Positions 8,766 through 17,145 are shown, counted from the stretch's first letter. The stretch is DNA of 64,000 nt from PoT sp049331405 (GCF_049331405.1 NZ_CP186274.1:4712001-4776000); one strand, 5' to 3'. Numbers and translations are program-made. Notes: generated by a model not told the origin, from the letters alone.

Positions 8766-9648
8766 GTCCCCCCCTGTTTCTCATTGGGAGGGGCAGGAGC
8801 TCGGTCGTAATCCGCATCTTCGTCTCGGCGGAGGCGCGGATATTTGTAAGGACCGATTCCCGGGTGGCGCCGGCCATTTTCCAGGCTCGCACGTCCTTGA
8901 TGCCTTCGGGCGGAGTGACGATGACGACCCGAGGGCAAGAGACCATCAGGCGGCCCGCGAGTGCTTTCGCCCCTTCGAGGCCCGGTGCATCACCATCGGC
9001 CATGATTGCGACTTGGGACGGCCGTCGCCTCCTCACGAATTCGAGGACAATCCTGGTCCCACCGCGGCACGATGGACGACCGATCGTCTCAAACCCCAAA
9101 TCCAGCAATGCACACGTGTCAGATGCACCCTCGGCGATTAGTAGGGGCTCCGACCCATGCAGATCAGCGGGGACAAAAATTCCCTCATGACCGCCGCGGA
9201 TCGAGATTTTGCGGCCGCCGGAGAGTCTAAGCCGGACTCCGATCACCCGGTCGTCAGACCCCACCATCGGAAAGGTCCACGCGTCATACTCTTCAGCCCA
9301 GCCTACGCCGAGCCGTTGAAGCCCCGAAGGCGAAATCCCGAGCGAAGAGGCGAAGCGCCTGAGGCGCTCGGGGTCCACGTCCCGCTGGAATTCCTCGGCG
9401 AGACGCGTCATGTCCGCGAACGACGTCGAGGTCCCGAGGCGTATTGTCCTCCATCGGGGAGAACAGGGTTGCTCGGAGTCGAATCTGAAGAGCCAACCGG
9501 CATCGCCAATTCTGCGGACCGCCCCCTGCGAGGTGCGTGAGCAGATCGCCGCGGAGTCGTCGGGACTGCGCAAGCACCAGTCGCCCTTGCCGCAGACGGG
9601 GCATCGCTGGGTCGACGACACCCGCTCGAAATCCGACCTCTCGTTCAT
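8743..9648 (-). CDS. Toprim DNA primase-like protein with zinc finger
   Basis: 301 residues. The N-terminal CPVCGKGDWCL with later Cys residues (AICSR) at about 16-37 is a DnaG-type zinc ribbon. A Toprim core follows: PLLIAEGASDTCALLDLGF near 168-186 supplies the catalytic Glu, and AIMADGDAPGLEGAKAL near 213-229 supplies the DxD-like metal site. Known for the family: template recognition and primer synthesis. The RNA-polymerase domain of full DnaG is shortened, as in phage and plasmid primases. The gene lies in an overlapping operon with the P-loop ATPase downstream and a 63-residue ORF upstream. Confidence 0.8.
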   Translation of the reverse strand: MNERSDFERVSSTQRCPVCGKGDWCLRSPDDSAAICSRTSQGAVRRIGDAGWLFRFDSEQPCSPRWRTIRLGTSTSFADMTRLAEEFQRDVDPERLRRFASSLGISPSGLQRLGVGWAEEYDAWTFPMVGSDDRVIGVRLRLSGGRKISIRGGHEGIFVPADLHGSEPLLIAEGASDTCALLDLGFETIGRPSCRGGTRIVLEFVRRRRPSQVAIMADGDAPGLEGAKALAGRLMVSCPRVVIVTPPEGIKDVRAWKMAGATRESVLTNIRASAETKMRITTELLPLPMRNRGGHVRRTFR

Positions 9649-9836
9649 CGCCGGCCCTCCTCGGCGGAGGAGCAGACGAGGATTCCACGCCGGCCCAGGA
9701 CGCGGGCGAGCCGCCGGGCGGTATCGCTACGACCGCGGCGGGCGGCCCTATAGAGCGCGTCCTCGATCTCGGCCTCAGTGGGTCGAGGCGGGGCTTGCCA
9801 GCTGCCCAGGGGAGGGATAGTATGTTGTGTAGCCAT
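9645..9836 (-). CDS. Small basic protein coupled to primase
   Basis: 63 residues from an ATG at 9836 (MATQHTIPPLGSWQAPPRPT). A helical, Arg-rich segment (EDALYRAARRGRSDTARRLA) follows a Pro-rich start. The stop overlaps the primase start in an ATGA tetranucleotide, which supports the gene being real despite its size. It probably serves as an accessory or leader cistron for primase translation; its function is unknown. Confidence 0.5.
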   Translation of the reverse strand: MATQHTIPPLGSWQAPPRPTEAEIEDALYRAARRGRSDTARRLARVLGRRGILVCSSAEEGRR

Positions 9837-9937
9837 GTTGGGTCTCCCGACGGCCGCGCGAACGGCCGACAAAACGAACACACCGGATCGCCTCGAGGTT
9901 CTCGGCCTCGGGGCGTTTCTCTTTTTCCGACCGCGGC

Positions 9938-10243
9938 CTAGATCCCCAGGCGGGCCAGTTCGGCCGCGGCCGCGATGGCCGCGCGTGAGCGGGCCGAGGG
10001 CGAGACGACCTGCGGCCCCTTCGCCGGCTCGGCATTCAATGCCGTTCCGAATGCGGACCAGTCCTCCGCACCCACGTACCACCGGCCGCCAACTCTCGTG
10101 GCACGCAGTCGGATACGTTCACCATCGGGACCTATCACCCCGCGGCGGATCCAACGGTGGACGCTCGCGGCGTGCACACCTTCGTCCTGTGCCAACTGCG
10201 TCGTGCTGCGACGGGCTTGAGTATTAAGTGTTCGCATCGTCAT
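9938..10243 (-). CDS. Excisionase-like helix-turn-helix protein
   Basis: 101 residues; start at 10243 (MTMRTLNTQARRSTTQLAQD) or the in-frame ATG at 10237. Residues 15-60 hold a MerR/excisionase-type winged HTH: TTQLAQDEGVHAASVHRWIR, then RRGV, ATRVGGRWYVG and EDWSAFG. Planctomycetes carry many such short proteins in mobile regions. As the gene nearest the putative origin and attachment site it could act as an excisionase or early regulator; that role is inferred. Confidence 0.65.
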   Translation of the reverse strand: MTMRTLNTQARRSTTQLAQDEGVHAASVHRWIRRGVIGPDGERIRLRATRVGGRWYVGAEDWSAFGTALNAEPAKGPQVVSPSARSRAAIAAAAELARLGI

Positions 10244-10361
10244 CCTCGTGTGTTTCGCGTTATTGGTGCCGCGTCACAAGGATTGTACGATACGATCAAG
10301 ATGTGCAGTTGCAATTATACGAAATTATACGCCCGGGGTTGGGCTTTCGCTCCGCGCGATT

Positions 10362-10967
10362 TCAACCTTCGCGTATCTCTTGGAGCTTCCCACGAGCTCT
10401 TTTGAAAAGCTCAAGGTCGACAAGCAAGACGGCGAATTTCTTACCCCGACGCTCGAATTTCAAAGTCCCTTCTTGCTCGAGCTTTTCGAGGTAATTGGGG
10501 TATTTTCTGCTGACGCCCAAGGCCTCATTGAGGTCCGCCCGACTTCCAACCAACCACTCCGGCTGCTCCTTCGGCGGCAGTTCTAGCTCGGCCGCTCGCT
10601 CCAGCAGATCATTCTGGAGCTTCATCGCAAGCTCCACTACCGCCGCCGCAGCAGCCAAGGGTGCGTCGGGCGAGCTTTCAAGTCCCCTGAGCCAGCGCTC
10701 TTGTTCGAGGGGAAACTCCTCGCTCCCCTTCCATTCGAAAGGGAAGTCCAAGTATCTCACGCTCTTTATCAGGGAAGGTCCGCCCTTGGAGAGTTCCTCG
10801 ACGAAGCGGCGATGTTGATCTTCATCTTGTTCCGTGCCAGCCCTCGCGTCGTCTAGCACTTGGCGATAACGCGAGATCAGTGGGGTGTAGTGCTGTAGAT
10901 ATACCTCTATCTCTTCGAGGAGCTTCTGGATCAGGAAGATCGACCTGGGAAGCGGATGCGGTCGCAT
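10362..10967 (-). CDS. Hypothetical helical protein of the phage region
   Basis: 201 residues (MRPHPLPRSIFLIQKLLEEI). It is predicted largely alpha-helical with acidic and basic alternation. The C-terminal 70 residues (LNEALGVSRKYPNYLEKLEQ then KFERRGKKFAVLLVDLELF) suggest a small HTH-like DNA-binding segment with a beta-wing. It is the most upstream leftward gene, next to the repeat cluster at 11158-11305, so it may be a replication initiator or regulator. No family recognised. Confidence 0.5.
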   Translation of the reverse strand: MRPHPLPRSIFLIQKLLEEIEVYLQHYTPLISRYRQVLDDARAGTEQDEDQHRRFVEELSKGGPSLIKSVRYLDFPFEWKGSEEFPLEQERWLRGLESSPDAPLAAAAAVVELAMKLQNDLLERAAELELPPKEQPEWLVGSRADLNEALGVSRKYPNYLEKLEQEGTLKFERRGKKFAVLLVDLELFKRARGKLQEIREG

Positions 10968-11157
10968 GGTGGGTCTACCCTCTATACCCGGGCCGACGCC
11001 CGGCGCGACAGAGGGTAGGGAGTTGCGCCGGACGTCGCTTGGGATGAATCGCTGGCCGGCGATACACCCACCCGTGCAATTCGATCATAGTGTTTCTTTG
11101 GCCAGGTTTCCACCTGGTCAGCGTCACAGGCCACACGCAGCACCCGGGTCTCCCCGA

Positions 11158-11305
11158 GGGACGGTTCGGGACGGTTGCCCGGGACGGTCGGGACGATCAG
11201 GCAGAGCAACCGTCCCGTAATTCTCCACTTCGCAAGTCTTTTTCAACAAAAGACTTGCGTCCCTCACAAAGCCCATCTGGGACTGTCGGGACGATTGGGA
11301 CGATT
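11158..11305. repeat. Iteron-like repeat cluster (putative origin or operator array)
   Basis: Eight copies of a 9-bp word close to GGGACGRTY. Direct copies start at 11158, 11168, 11181, 11190, 11279, 11288 and 11297, and one inverted copy (AACCGTCCC) lies at 11208-11216. Spacing is 9-13 bp, so several copies are contiguous. Between the two groups sits a perfect hairpin (11231-11259). No convincing gene occupies this interval. Repeats of this kind next to primase/ATPase genes are usual for replication origins; an operator array is the alternative. Confidence 0.55.
11231..11259. repeat. Perfect 12-bp stem-loop inside the iteron region
   Basis: The arms CGCAAGTCTTTT and AAAAGACTTGCG pair perfectly around a 5-nt loop. 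It is centred between the two iteron groups. The A/T-rich inner half of the stem would melt easily, fitting a cruciform or single-strand initiation element. A terminator is possible but no gene ends nearby. Confidence 0.6.
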
Positions 11306-11550
11306 GTTCCCCTACTCTTTACCGTCCGGCGTGTTTTCACCCCCGATGGGACTACCTGTAACCAAGTCCCCTACCCCATCAATTTGGCGATGCCAGGCCG
11401 TACCGTTTTGATACCTCTTTGCGCCCATGATACCGCGTATTTACGCCGTTTCTCGTACCCTTTTGTTTGCCCTTGCAACACAAGTCGTTTCCGCTAAACT
11501 TCCGCTCGCCCAAGGGTTTAGGGTGCTCGTGTCGGCTACAGCCTAATCTT

Positions 11551-11592
11551 TCGACACGCTGGAGGTCGCAGGTTCGAGTCCTGCATCGCCCA
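11551..11592 (+). other. 3' half of a tRNA; probable prophage attachment site
   Basis: The T stem-loop is clear: GCAGG, loop TTCGAGT, CCTGC at 11568-11584. It is followed by ATCGCCC and discriminator A (11585-11592), the 3' strand of an acceptor stem. The 5' part does not fold as a normal tRNA: no good D arm or anticodon loop is found in 11520-11550. A lone 3' half is what remains at one end of an element integrated at the anticodon or T arm of a tRNA gene. The partner site would lie left of the window. Confidence 0.55.
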
Positions 11593-11677
11593 TTACCCGA
11601 AAGTGTCACGCCGAAAGCACTTACGCTTACACGCCTTTTGAGCGGAGCGGCCAAAAGTCTCCAAGATATCCGGTAGA

Positions 11678-12472
11678 CTACCGGATTGGAGGGCCGCTCC
11701 GTTGGCATTTCGAAACCGCACCCCGTCCTACCGGCATCACAATCCGACCTCCCAAGCCGTCGTCACGATCGACGGACATGACTACTATTTCGGTCGAGTG
11801 GAAGGGAGGCTCGAGGTCGTACTCCATCGCGAGTTGGGTCATCTTGGCGATGCCTTCGCCGAGGAGCTTGGCCAGGAGGACTAGTCCGAAGTCCAGGCCC
11901 GCGGTCACTCCGCCGCCGGTGATCCGATTGCGATCGACCACGACGCGTGCGTCGACGGGCGTGGCGCCGAATATCGATAGGAGGTCGCGGCAGGCCCAAT
12001 GGCTCGTTGCTTTGTAGCCTCGCATCAGGCCTGCGGCGCCAAGCAGGAGAGATCCCGAGCAGACGGAGGTGATGTATCTGGCTCGAGAGCCGCAGTCTGC
12101 GAGGAAGGCGATGGTCTCAGGGTCGTTCATGATGCCGAACTGGCCGGGGCCGCCGCCGACGAAGAGGGCGTCAAGCTCCTTCGGGCAGTCGGCGAAAGCT
12201 GCGGTGGGACGAAGGGCGATGCCCGTGTCCGACTCGAGGAATTCGCGGGACTTCCAGATCAGGTGGACGTTGCACGAGATGGATAAGGCCGTCTGGGGGC
12301 CGAGCAGGTCCATCAGCGTGAGGCCGGGATAGAGCAGCATGCCAATCTCCGGTCGCCGATCCGAGTGCATCGGCTGGATCTTGAGGTCGGGTGACTGCGA
12401 CTCGCCGGCTGAAGCGACAAAAGGGGCCGCAAGCGTCGAGGCGGCGATTCCGCCGAATTGCCTCCGGTTCAT
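11678..12472 (-). CDS. DJ-1/PfpI family protein (isonitrile hydratase-like) with twin-arginine signal
   Basis: 264 residues from an ATG at 12472 (MNRRQFGGIAASTLAAPFVA); the longer upstream frame lacks family sequence. The RRQF start followed by a hydrophobic Ala-rich stretch is Tat-like. The body is a class I glutamine amidotransferase-like domain: IGMLLYPGLTLMDLLGPQTA, LFVGGGPGQFG, and the nucleophile elbow VCSGSLLLGAAGLM with its Cys. The order matches isonitrile hydratase and the N-domains of AraC-type GATase regulators, without a DNA-binding domain. Export of such a protein is unusual. Substrate unknown. Confidence 0.75.
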   Translation of the reverse strand: MNRRQFGGIAASTLAAPFVASAGESQSPDLKIQPMHSDRRPEIGMLLYPGLTLMDLLGPQTALSISCNVHLIWKSREFLESDTGIALRPTAAFADCPKELDALFVGGGPGQFGIMNDPETIAFLADCGSRARYITSVCSGSLLLGAAGLMRGYKATSHWACRDLLSIFGATPVDARVVVDRNRITGGGVTAGLDFGLVLLAKLLGEGIAKMTQLAMEYDLEPPFHSTEIVVMSVDRDDGLGGRIVMPVGRGAVSKCQRSGPPIR

Positions 12473-12590
12473 ATCTACGATCTCCAAAGGGACTTCGATG
12501 TCGCGGCGCGCACCGGTGGCGCACCGCCCCAAGGACGTCTCGCCGAGAGAGGCGATCGGACGCGTTGGATCGCTCAGAGCGGCCCGAGAC

Positions 12591-13022
12591 TCAGCGGGCG
12601 CTCTCGGTTGCGATGGATTGCGATTTGAGATCCAGGAGCGACGGCCCGCCCGCGAAGCACCAGAGGGCCAGGATCGTGTCGCAGATCGCGCAGCCCGCCG
12701 AAGAGGTCGGTGAGAAAGGGACGATGGGCGAGCCGTAGCGATGATGGACGACGTCCCAGGCCGTGTGCAGGAGCCAGCCGAGGCCGATGTAGCGGTAGTC
12801 ATGTAGGCCCTTGAAGGCCAGGAATGTGATGACTGGGGTGAAGACGAACTCCCAGATCCCCATACCTCCGTTCAGGTACGCGGCGCCTGCCCCTGCGATC
12901 ATGATCGCGTTGAAATTCCTCCGCGAAGGCTCCCTGATGCGCGAGCAAATGAGGACATATACGATCGCCACAGCAACGGGAGAGATAACATCAATCATGT
13001 GCAGATCCGATATCATTGGCAT
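12591..13022 (-). CDS. DUF6010-like integral membrane protein
   Basis: 143 residues from an ATG at 13022 (MPMISDLHMIDVISPVAVAI); another ATG at 13016 is possible. It has three to four hydrophobic segments. The motifs NAIMIAGAGAAYLNGGMGIW, TAWDVVHHRYGSPIVPF and GCAICDTILALWCFAGGPS are, as I recall, hallmark segments of the DUF6010 family of small membrane proteins. It lies 86 bp downstream of the TetR gene on the same strand, so it may be co-transcribed with and controlled by that repressor. Molecular function is unknown. Confidence 0.75.
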   Translation of the reverse strand: MPMISDLHMIDVISPVAVAIVYVLICSRIREPSRRNFNAIMIAGAGAAYLNGGMGIWEFVFTPVITFLAFKGLHDYRYIGLGWLLHTAWDVVHHRYGSPIVPFSPTSSAGCAICDTILALWCFAGGPSLLDLKSQSIATESAR

Positions 13023-13107
13023 GGCTCTTCTCCGAAAATAGGGCGGCCGGTGCGCGCACGATCCCCTGCCCATTTGAGAATGATCGTGAAACTGACGCCG
13101 GTGAGGT

Positions 13108-13719
13108 TTATCGACGTACGGACTTTTCTGGCGTGGCCCGCTCCAACAGAGCCTGGAAAGCCGTGAAGGCCCGGTTGTCGGAGTCGGGGCGGCGGAGGAA
13201 GCGTTGGCTGGTGTGATGGCTCAGGTAGATGCCGCAGAGTTCCCAGACGAACTGCTCGACGTCGAGGTCGGCTCGCAGATGCCCCAGTTCGACGGCCCAG
13301 CGGGTGAAGCCTTCCAGCAGGTCACGCCACTCGGCCTCCATGGCGGCGACCTTGTCGCGGACGGGCCCTTCCGCATCGTCGAGTTCGAACATCGCGGCGG
13401 CCACTGGGCATCCGCCGGGAAGGCCCGCGCGACTCGCCCAGCCGAGCCAATTGCTGACGAGGGCTTCGAGCCGAGGAAGGCCCTCGGGGGCGGCCATGGC
13501 CGGTTCGACAACCACGGGAGCGGCAACTCTCGCCATCTGCTCGAGCAGGCCGATCTGGACCTCGTCCTTTGATCTGAAGTGGGCGAACACCCCGCTCTTC
13601 GACATCCCGACCTGCTCAGCAAGCTGGCCGAGCGTGACGCCCGCCATGCCATCCCGGCTCATCAGTGCGAGCCCCTGCTGGAGGAGCCGCTCGCGCGTTT
13701 CGTGGAGTTTCTTTCCCAT
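13108..13719 (-). CDS. TetR/AcrR family transcriptional regulator
   Basis: 203 residues from an ATG at 13719 (MGKKLHETRERLLQQGLALM), chosen because the upstream frame crosses the operator. The N-terminal TetR HTH is clear: GVTLGQLAEQVGMSKSGVFA then HFRSKDEVQ. The C-terminal ligand domain has a SNWLGWASRAGLPGGCPVAA stretch typical of YxaF/AcrR-like members. A perfect palindrome lies 15-28 bp upstream of the ATG, which suggests autorepression and control of the downstream DUF6010 gene. Confidence 0.9.
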   Translation of the reverse strand: MGKKLHETRERLLQQGLALMSRDGMAGVTLGQLAEQVGMSKSGVFAHFRSKDEVQIGLLEQMARVAAPVVVEPAMAAPEGLPRLEALVSNWLGWASRAGLPGGCPVAAAMFELDDAEGPVRDKVAAMEAEWRDLLEGFTRWAVELGHLRADLDVEQFVWELCGIYLSHHTSQRFLRRPDSDNRAFTAFQALLERATPEKSVRR

Positions 13720-13733
13720 GACCACAAAAATAG

Positions 13734-13747
13734 CACGACCGGTCGTG
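13734..13747. promoter_or_regulatory. TetR operator palindrome
   Basis: CACGACCGGTCGTG is a perfect 14-bp palindrome just upstream of the tetR start. A second, degenerate copy of the right half (CACGGTCGT) lies near 13767-13775. Position and symmetry fit a dimeric TetR binding site. Binding itself is inferred. Confidence 0.7.
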
Positions 13748-13770
13748 AAGCGACAAGCACAAAATCGCAC

Positions 13771-14052
13771 GGTCGTTCTTTTTTGAAATGTGCTGCGAGA
13801 TGAAGGGATGGCCCCAATCAGTCAACACTTCATCAAAAATAAAATATTAACTCACTAGACACTTTTAAAACTCTGGGTTCCAAGGATCTCCAGACTGAAA
13901 ACCCAATCAGTCTGCATGCTTCAGATCCGGATAAATTCATTGCCGCGATACAACATTCCGTTTACAAGGACGGAATGAGGCGAGGCTCTTCGACCGCCAT
14001 TGTTTCGCGCGTGAACGGCAATCCTCTTCACCATCCCGAAGGACATAGCATC
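13771..14052. other. AT-rich intergenic segment
   Basis: About 280 bp between divergent genes. It is clearly more AT-rich than the surroundings (for example the run of A and T around 13835-13870). No ORF or RNA is recognisable. It presumably holds the promoter of the rightward glycosidase-like gene. Confidence 0.4.
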
Positions 14053-15648
14053 ATGGGCGAATCAGTTGGTCGGCGTGAGTTCCTAGCCGCTGCAGGTGGA
14101 TTTCTGGGTTCGGCCGGTGGTGACCCAATTCCAAGAAGAGTCGATCAGATAGCAAGTGCCGCAGGCTCGACGGCGACGGGGCAAGAGGCGTCGGCCGCGA
14201 TTTCTGTGGGGGATCGCAAGCAACTTTTTATCGATCGTCGTTTCGTCGCCAGGAGCGATGGCATCGCGCTGACGATGAACCCGGCGCAAAAGTTGGGCAT
14301 CGTGCTCGACTCCTCGAAGGAGCCCTGGGAGAAGGGGACGGGCGGGTATTTCCGCGTCATCGAGGACGGCGGGAAGTTCAAGATGTATTACGGGGCTTTC
14401 CTCGATTCCGGCCACGGGCTCTGCTATGCCGAAAGCGACAATGGACTGCACTGGACCAAGCCCGCGCTGGGCCTGGTTGAGGTCGGCGGGAGTAAGGCGA
14501 ACAACGTCATCTATCCCGACGACGCCATCGACGCCACGATCATGGTCGACTCGATCGACGTCCCCGAGCGGCGTTACAAGCTCTTCCGCTCGAAGGTCAC
14601 GGACGACCCGGCCAGGGCGGGCGTCTATGCGTCTTATTCCGCCGACGGCATCCATTTCACGGAGGCGGGCCGGGTCCTGCCGATGTGGCCGGAGACTTCG
14701 CTGATTGCGGACTGGGATTCACGCATCAAGAAGTATGTCGTCTTCCTGCGGGTCTTCGTCCGAAATCAAGAGAATCAACGCCGGGTCGGTCGGATCGAGA
14801 CGGATGACCTGCTCAAACCCTGGCCGTTCCGCCAGACCGACCCGCTCCTCAGCCCGCCTTCGCCGGAGAACATCCAGGCGGTCCTTTCTGTCGACGAGCA
14901 TGACAACCCGCACAGCGACCTCTATACCAACGCGGCCTGCCTCTATCCCTACGCGCAGGACGTGTATCTCATGTTCCCCTCGGTGTTCCGCCATTTCTCG
15001 CCGAGGCAACAACCGTGGTTCCGCTTCAAGCCGGGCAACGACGACGGGATGTTCGAGGTGCAGATGGCGGTCAGCCGGGACGGGATCACATGGGAACGGC
15101 CGGATCGACGACCCTACGTGCCGATGGGGCTGCCCGACGAGTGGGATCGCTGGCTGGCGATGATGGGCGTGGGGATGGTTCGCCGCGGGAATTCGCTTTA
15201 TCAGTACCACTGGTCGAGCGGACGGATGCACGACTCGGCCATCCTCAGGCCCGAGTACGACCAGGCCGTGCCCCCGAAGTCCGCCATCGGTGCGCTTCGC
15301 CAGCGCGTCGACGGCTTCATGTCGGCGGACTTCGCCTATGGGGGCGGGACGCTGACGACCCCGCCGATCACCTTCGTCGGCACACACCTCCGGCTCAACA
15401 TCGACACAGGGGCGATGGGCACGGCCTTCGTCGAGATCCGCGACGAGCGAGGAGAGCCCATCCCGGGCTTCACGCGAGCCGATTGCGAGGAGATCGGCGG
15501 CAACTTCCTCGACGTGCCGGTTCGTTGGAAGGGGAAGTCAGACCTCACCGCGTTGCGAGGACGTCCCATCTCGCTACACATCACGGCACGCTCGGCCAAG
15601 CTCTATGCCTTCCAGTTCCCCGCGGATCCGCCGCCCTCGGGAGGGTAA
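14053..15648 (+). CDS. Tat-exported glycoside hydrolase-like (beta-propeller) protein
   Basis: 531 residues from the ATG at 14053, which has GAAGGA about 9 bp upstream. The N-terminus GRREFLAAAGGFLGSAGG is a twin-arginine signal. The body reads like five-bladed-propeller glycosidases (GH32/43/117-like): GYFRVIEDGGKFKMYYGAFL, CYAESDNGLHWTKPALGLVE, YKLFRSKVTDD, QMAVSRDGITWERPDR. A C-terminal beta-sandwich (LRLNIDTGAMGTAFVEIRDE) follows. Proteins of this type are abundant in planctomycetes that degrade complex polysaccharides. Substrate and activity are not predictable here. Confidence 0.7.
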   Translation: MGESVGRREFLAAAGGFLGSAGGDPIPRRVDQIASAAGSTATGQEASAAISVGDRKQLFIDRRFVARSDGIALTMNPAQKLGIVLDSSKEPWEKGTGGYFRVIEDGGKFKMYYGAFLDSGHGLCYAESDNGLHWTKPALGLVEVGGSKANNVIYPDDAIDATIMVDSIDVPERRYKLFRSKVTDDPARAGVYASYSADGIHFTEAGRVLPMWPETSLIADWDSRIKKYVVFLRVFVRNQENQRRVGRIETDDLLKPWPFRQTDPLLSPPSPENIQAVLSVDEHDNPHSDLYTNAACLYPYAQDVYLMFPSVFRHFSPRQQPWFRFKPGNDDGMFEVQMAVSRDGITWERPDRRPYVPMGLPDEWDRWLAMMGVGMVRRGNSLYQYHWSSGRMHDSAILRPEYDQAVPPKSAIGALRQRVDGFMSADFAYGGGTLTTPPITFVGTHLRLNIDTGAMGTAFVEIRDERGEPIPGFTRADCEEIGGNFLDVPVRWKGKSDLTALRGRPISLHITARSAKLYAFQFPADPPPSGG

Positions 15649-15671
15649 TGCCCTACCCCAGTCGATATCAC

Positions 15672-15997
15672 TTATTCGCCGCCGAGAGACTCCCAGCAGC
15701 GGAGCAGAAACCCTCGAAACAGTTCCTGCTCCTCCGGTGAGAGTTGGGAGACGAGTTGGACCTCAACGCGGGCAACAACCGCACTGCCTCGCTCATGGAG
15801 TTGCTCGCCTTCGGGCGTGAGCCTGGCACACAAGATCCTTGCATTCTGCGGGTCGGGCGAACGGCTGATGAGGCTTCCTCGCACGAGTGACGTTAGCAGT
15901 TCGCCCATGCTCTGCGGCGAGACGAACGCAGCCTCGTCCGAAGCTGAACCGACTCGCCAATCTCGAGTTCTTCCTCACCCACGATGCCCCGGCCGTT
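15672..15997 (-). pseudogene. MarR family regulator, N-terminally truncated
   Basis: The frame from an ATG at 15908 encodes 78 residues ending a MarR domain: MGELLTSLVRGSLISRSPDP, ARLTPEGEQLHERG, and the helical LSPEEQELFRGFLLRC. In frame upstream (AAFVSPQS) the recognition helix continues, but a TGA interrupts it near 15995 and no dimerisation helices follow in any frame. A full MarR protein is about 140-150 residues, so roughly half is missing. It lies about 260 bp from the IS3 element and is probably inactive. Confidence 0.5.
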
Positions 15998-16310
15998 CGA
16001 CGGCACAGGCTCGACCTCGATGCGCTTCGCTCGGTGTCCTCGGCGATCGTCCCTGCCGTTGGCCTCACGTCGGAGAAGGCATTCCCTCATCAATGCGCCC
16101 TGGAGCTGGCCAGGACACTGGGGACTGAGGCCGCCAGATTTCCCGGTGGGCACGGCGGATTCTCCACTCATCCTAGGACGTTCTCGGCCAGGGTTCGAGA
16201 CATCCTTGGCCAGAATTAAATCCACACCTCGCCCAGTTCTCTGAATTCTTTAGTCTGAGGTGGACCCCATTGTCTAGACCAAAAAACGGCGATCCTTCGC
16301 TACTGTCCAA

Positions 16311-17132
16311 TCAGGCCGTCGTGGCTCTGTCCGCTCGGTAGACCGTCCCTGGAGTCCGGTACCCCAGGGATTCGTGGAGCCGATCCTCGTTATAGAAGCC
16401 GAAGTATCGCCTCAACCCTCGCTGCAGCTCCGGCACCGTCTCGTAGCCTTGGATGTAAATATCTTCGTATTTCACGGTCCTCCAGAGCCGTTCGACGAAC
16501 ACGTTATCCAATGCCCTGCCGCGTCCATCCATGCTCACGGCTATCCCGGCCGCCTCAAGCCTCCCGGTGAACGCCTCGGCCGTGAACTGGACCCCTTGGT
16601 CCGTGTTGAACACCTCGGGCTTCCCCGACCTCAAGGCATCTTCCAACATCTCCAGGCAGAAGGAGCCGTCCAGCGTGTTCGACAGCCGCCAGCCGATCAC
16701 GTACCGGCTGTACCAGTCGATCACCGCCGCCAGGTACATGAACCCTCCACTCATCGGCACATAAGTGATGTCCGTGCTCCACACGTGGTCCGCTCGCCGG
16801 GCTTTGACACCTCGCAAGAGATAAGGGTAGATCTTATGGCCTCTCCCGGCCTGACTCAGCCTGGGCTTGGCATAGATCGCTTCCAGGCCCATCTTCCGCA
16901 TCAGGCGCTGTACTCGCTTCCGATTGACCTCCTCACCTCGTTGTTCCAGCCAGGCGGTCATCTTGCGGCTGCCGTAGAACGGGCATGCCGTATATTGCTC
17001 GTCGATCAACCGCATCAGGCGCAGGTCCTCGGGCGACTCACCCGCAGGTCGGTAGTAGAGGCTCGATCGGCTCAGCCCCAGCAACTCGCACTGGCGGCGC
17101 ACGCTCAACCGGGGATGATCCGGCTCGATCAA
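16311..17132 (-). CDS. IS3-family transposase OrfB (DDE integrase domain)
   Basis: 273 residues read from a TTG at 17132. An HTH_21-type segment (RQCELLGLSRSSLYYRPAGE) precedes the rve integrase core. The DDE signature is intact: WSTDITYVPM, FNTDQGVQFTA (second Asp), and DNVFVERLWRTVKYE with the Glu. The C-terminal YFGFYNEDRLHESLGYRTP is typical. The frame is open upstream of the TTG to the A9 run at the end of orfA, so a fused OrfAB product is possible by frameshift. It appears intact. Confidence 0.9.
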   Translation of the reverse strand: MIEPDHPRLSVRRQCELLGLSRSSLYYRPAGESPEDLRLMRLIDEQYTACPFYGSRKMTAWLEQRGEEVNRKRVQRLMRKMGLEAIYAKPRLSQAGRGHKIYPYLLRGVKARRADHVWSTDITYVPMSGGFMYLAAVIDWYSRYVIGWRLSNTLDGSFCLEMLEDALRSGKPEVFNTDQGVQFTAEAFTGRLEAAGIAVSMDGRGRALDNVFVERLWRTVKYEDIYIQGYETVPELQRGLRRYFGFYNEDRLHESLGYRTPGTVYRADRATTA

Positions 17133-17145
17133 GGGCCTTCGGTCC

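Noticed and set aside
10982..11209. 75-codon minus-strand frame over the repeats
   Set aside because: It overlaps the iteron cluster, has low-complexity composition and no ribosome site.
11521..11592. Complete tRNA
   Set aside because: GGGTGCT at 11521 pairs with most of the acceptor 3' strand, but the D arm and a 7-nt anticodon loop cannot be formed, so only the 3' half is accepted.
11379..11708. 109-codon minus-strand frame
   Set aside because: Part of it (CRTRTCDLQRVERL) is the well-known translation artefact of a tRNA 3' half.
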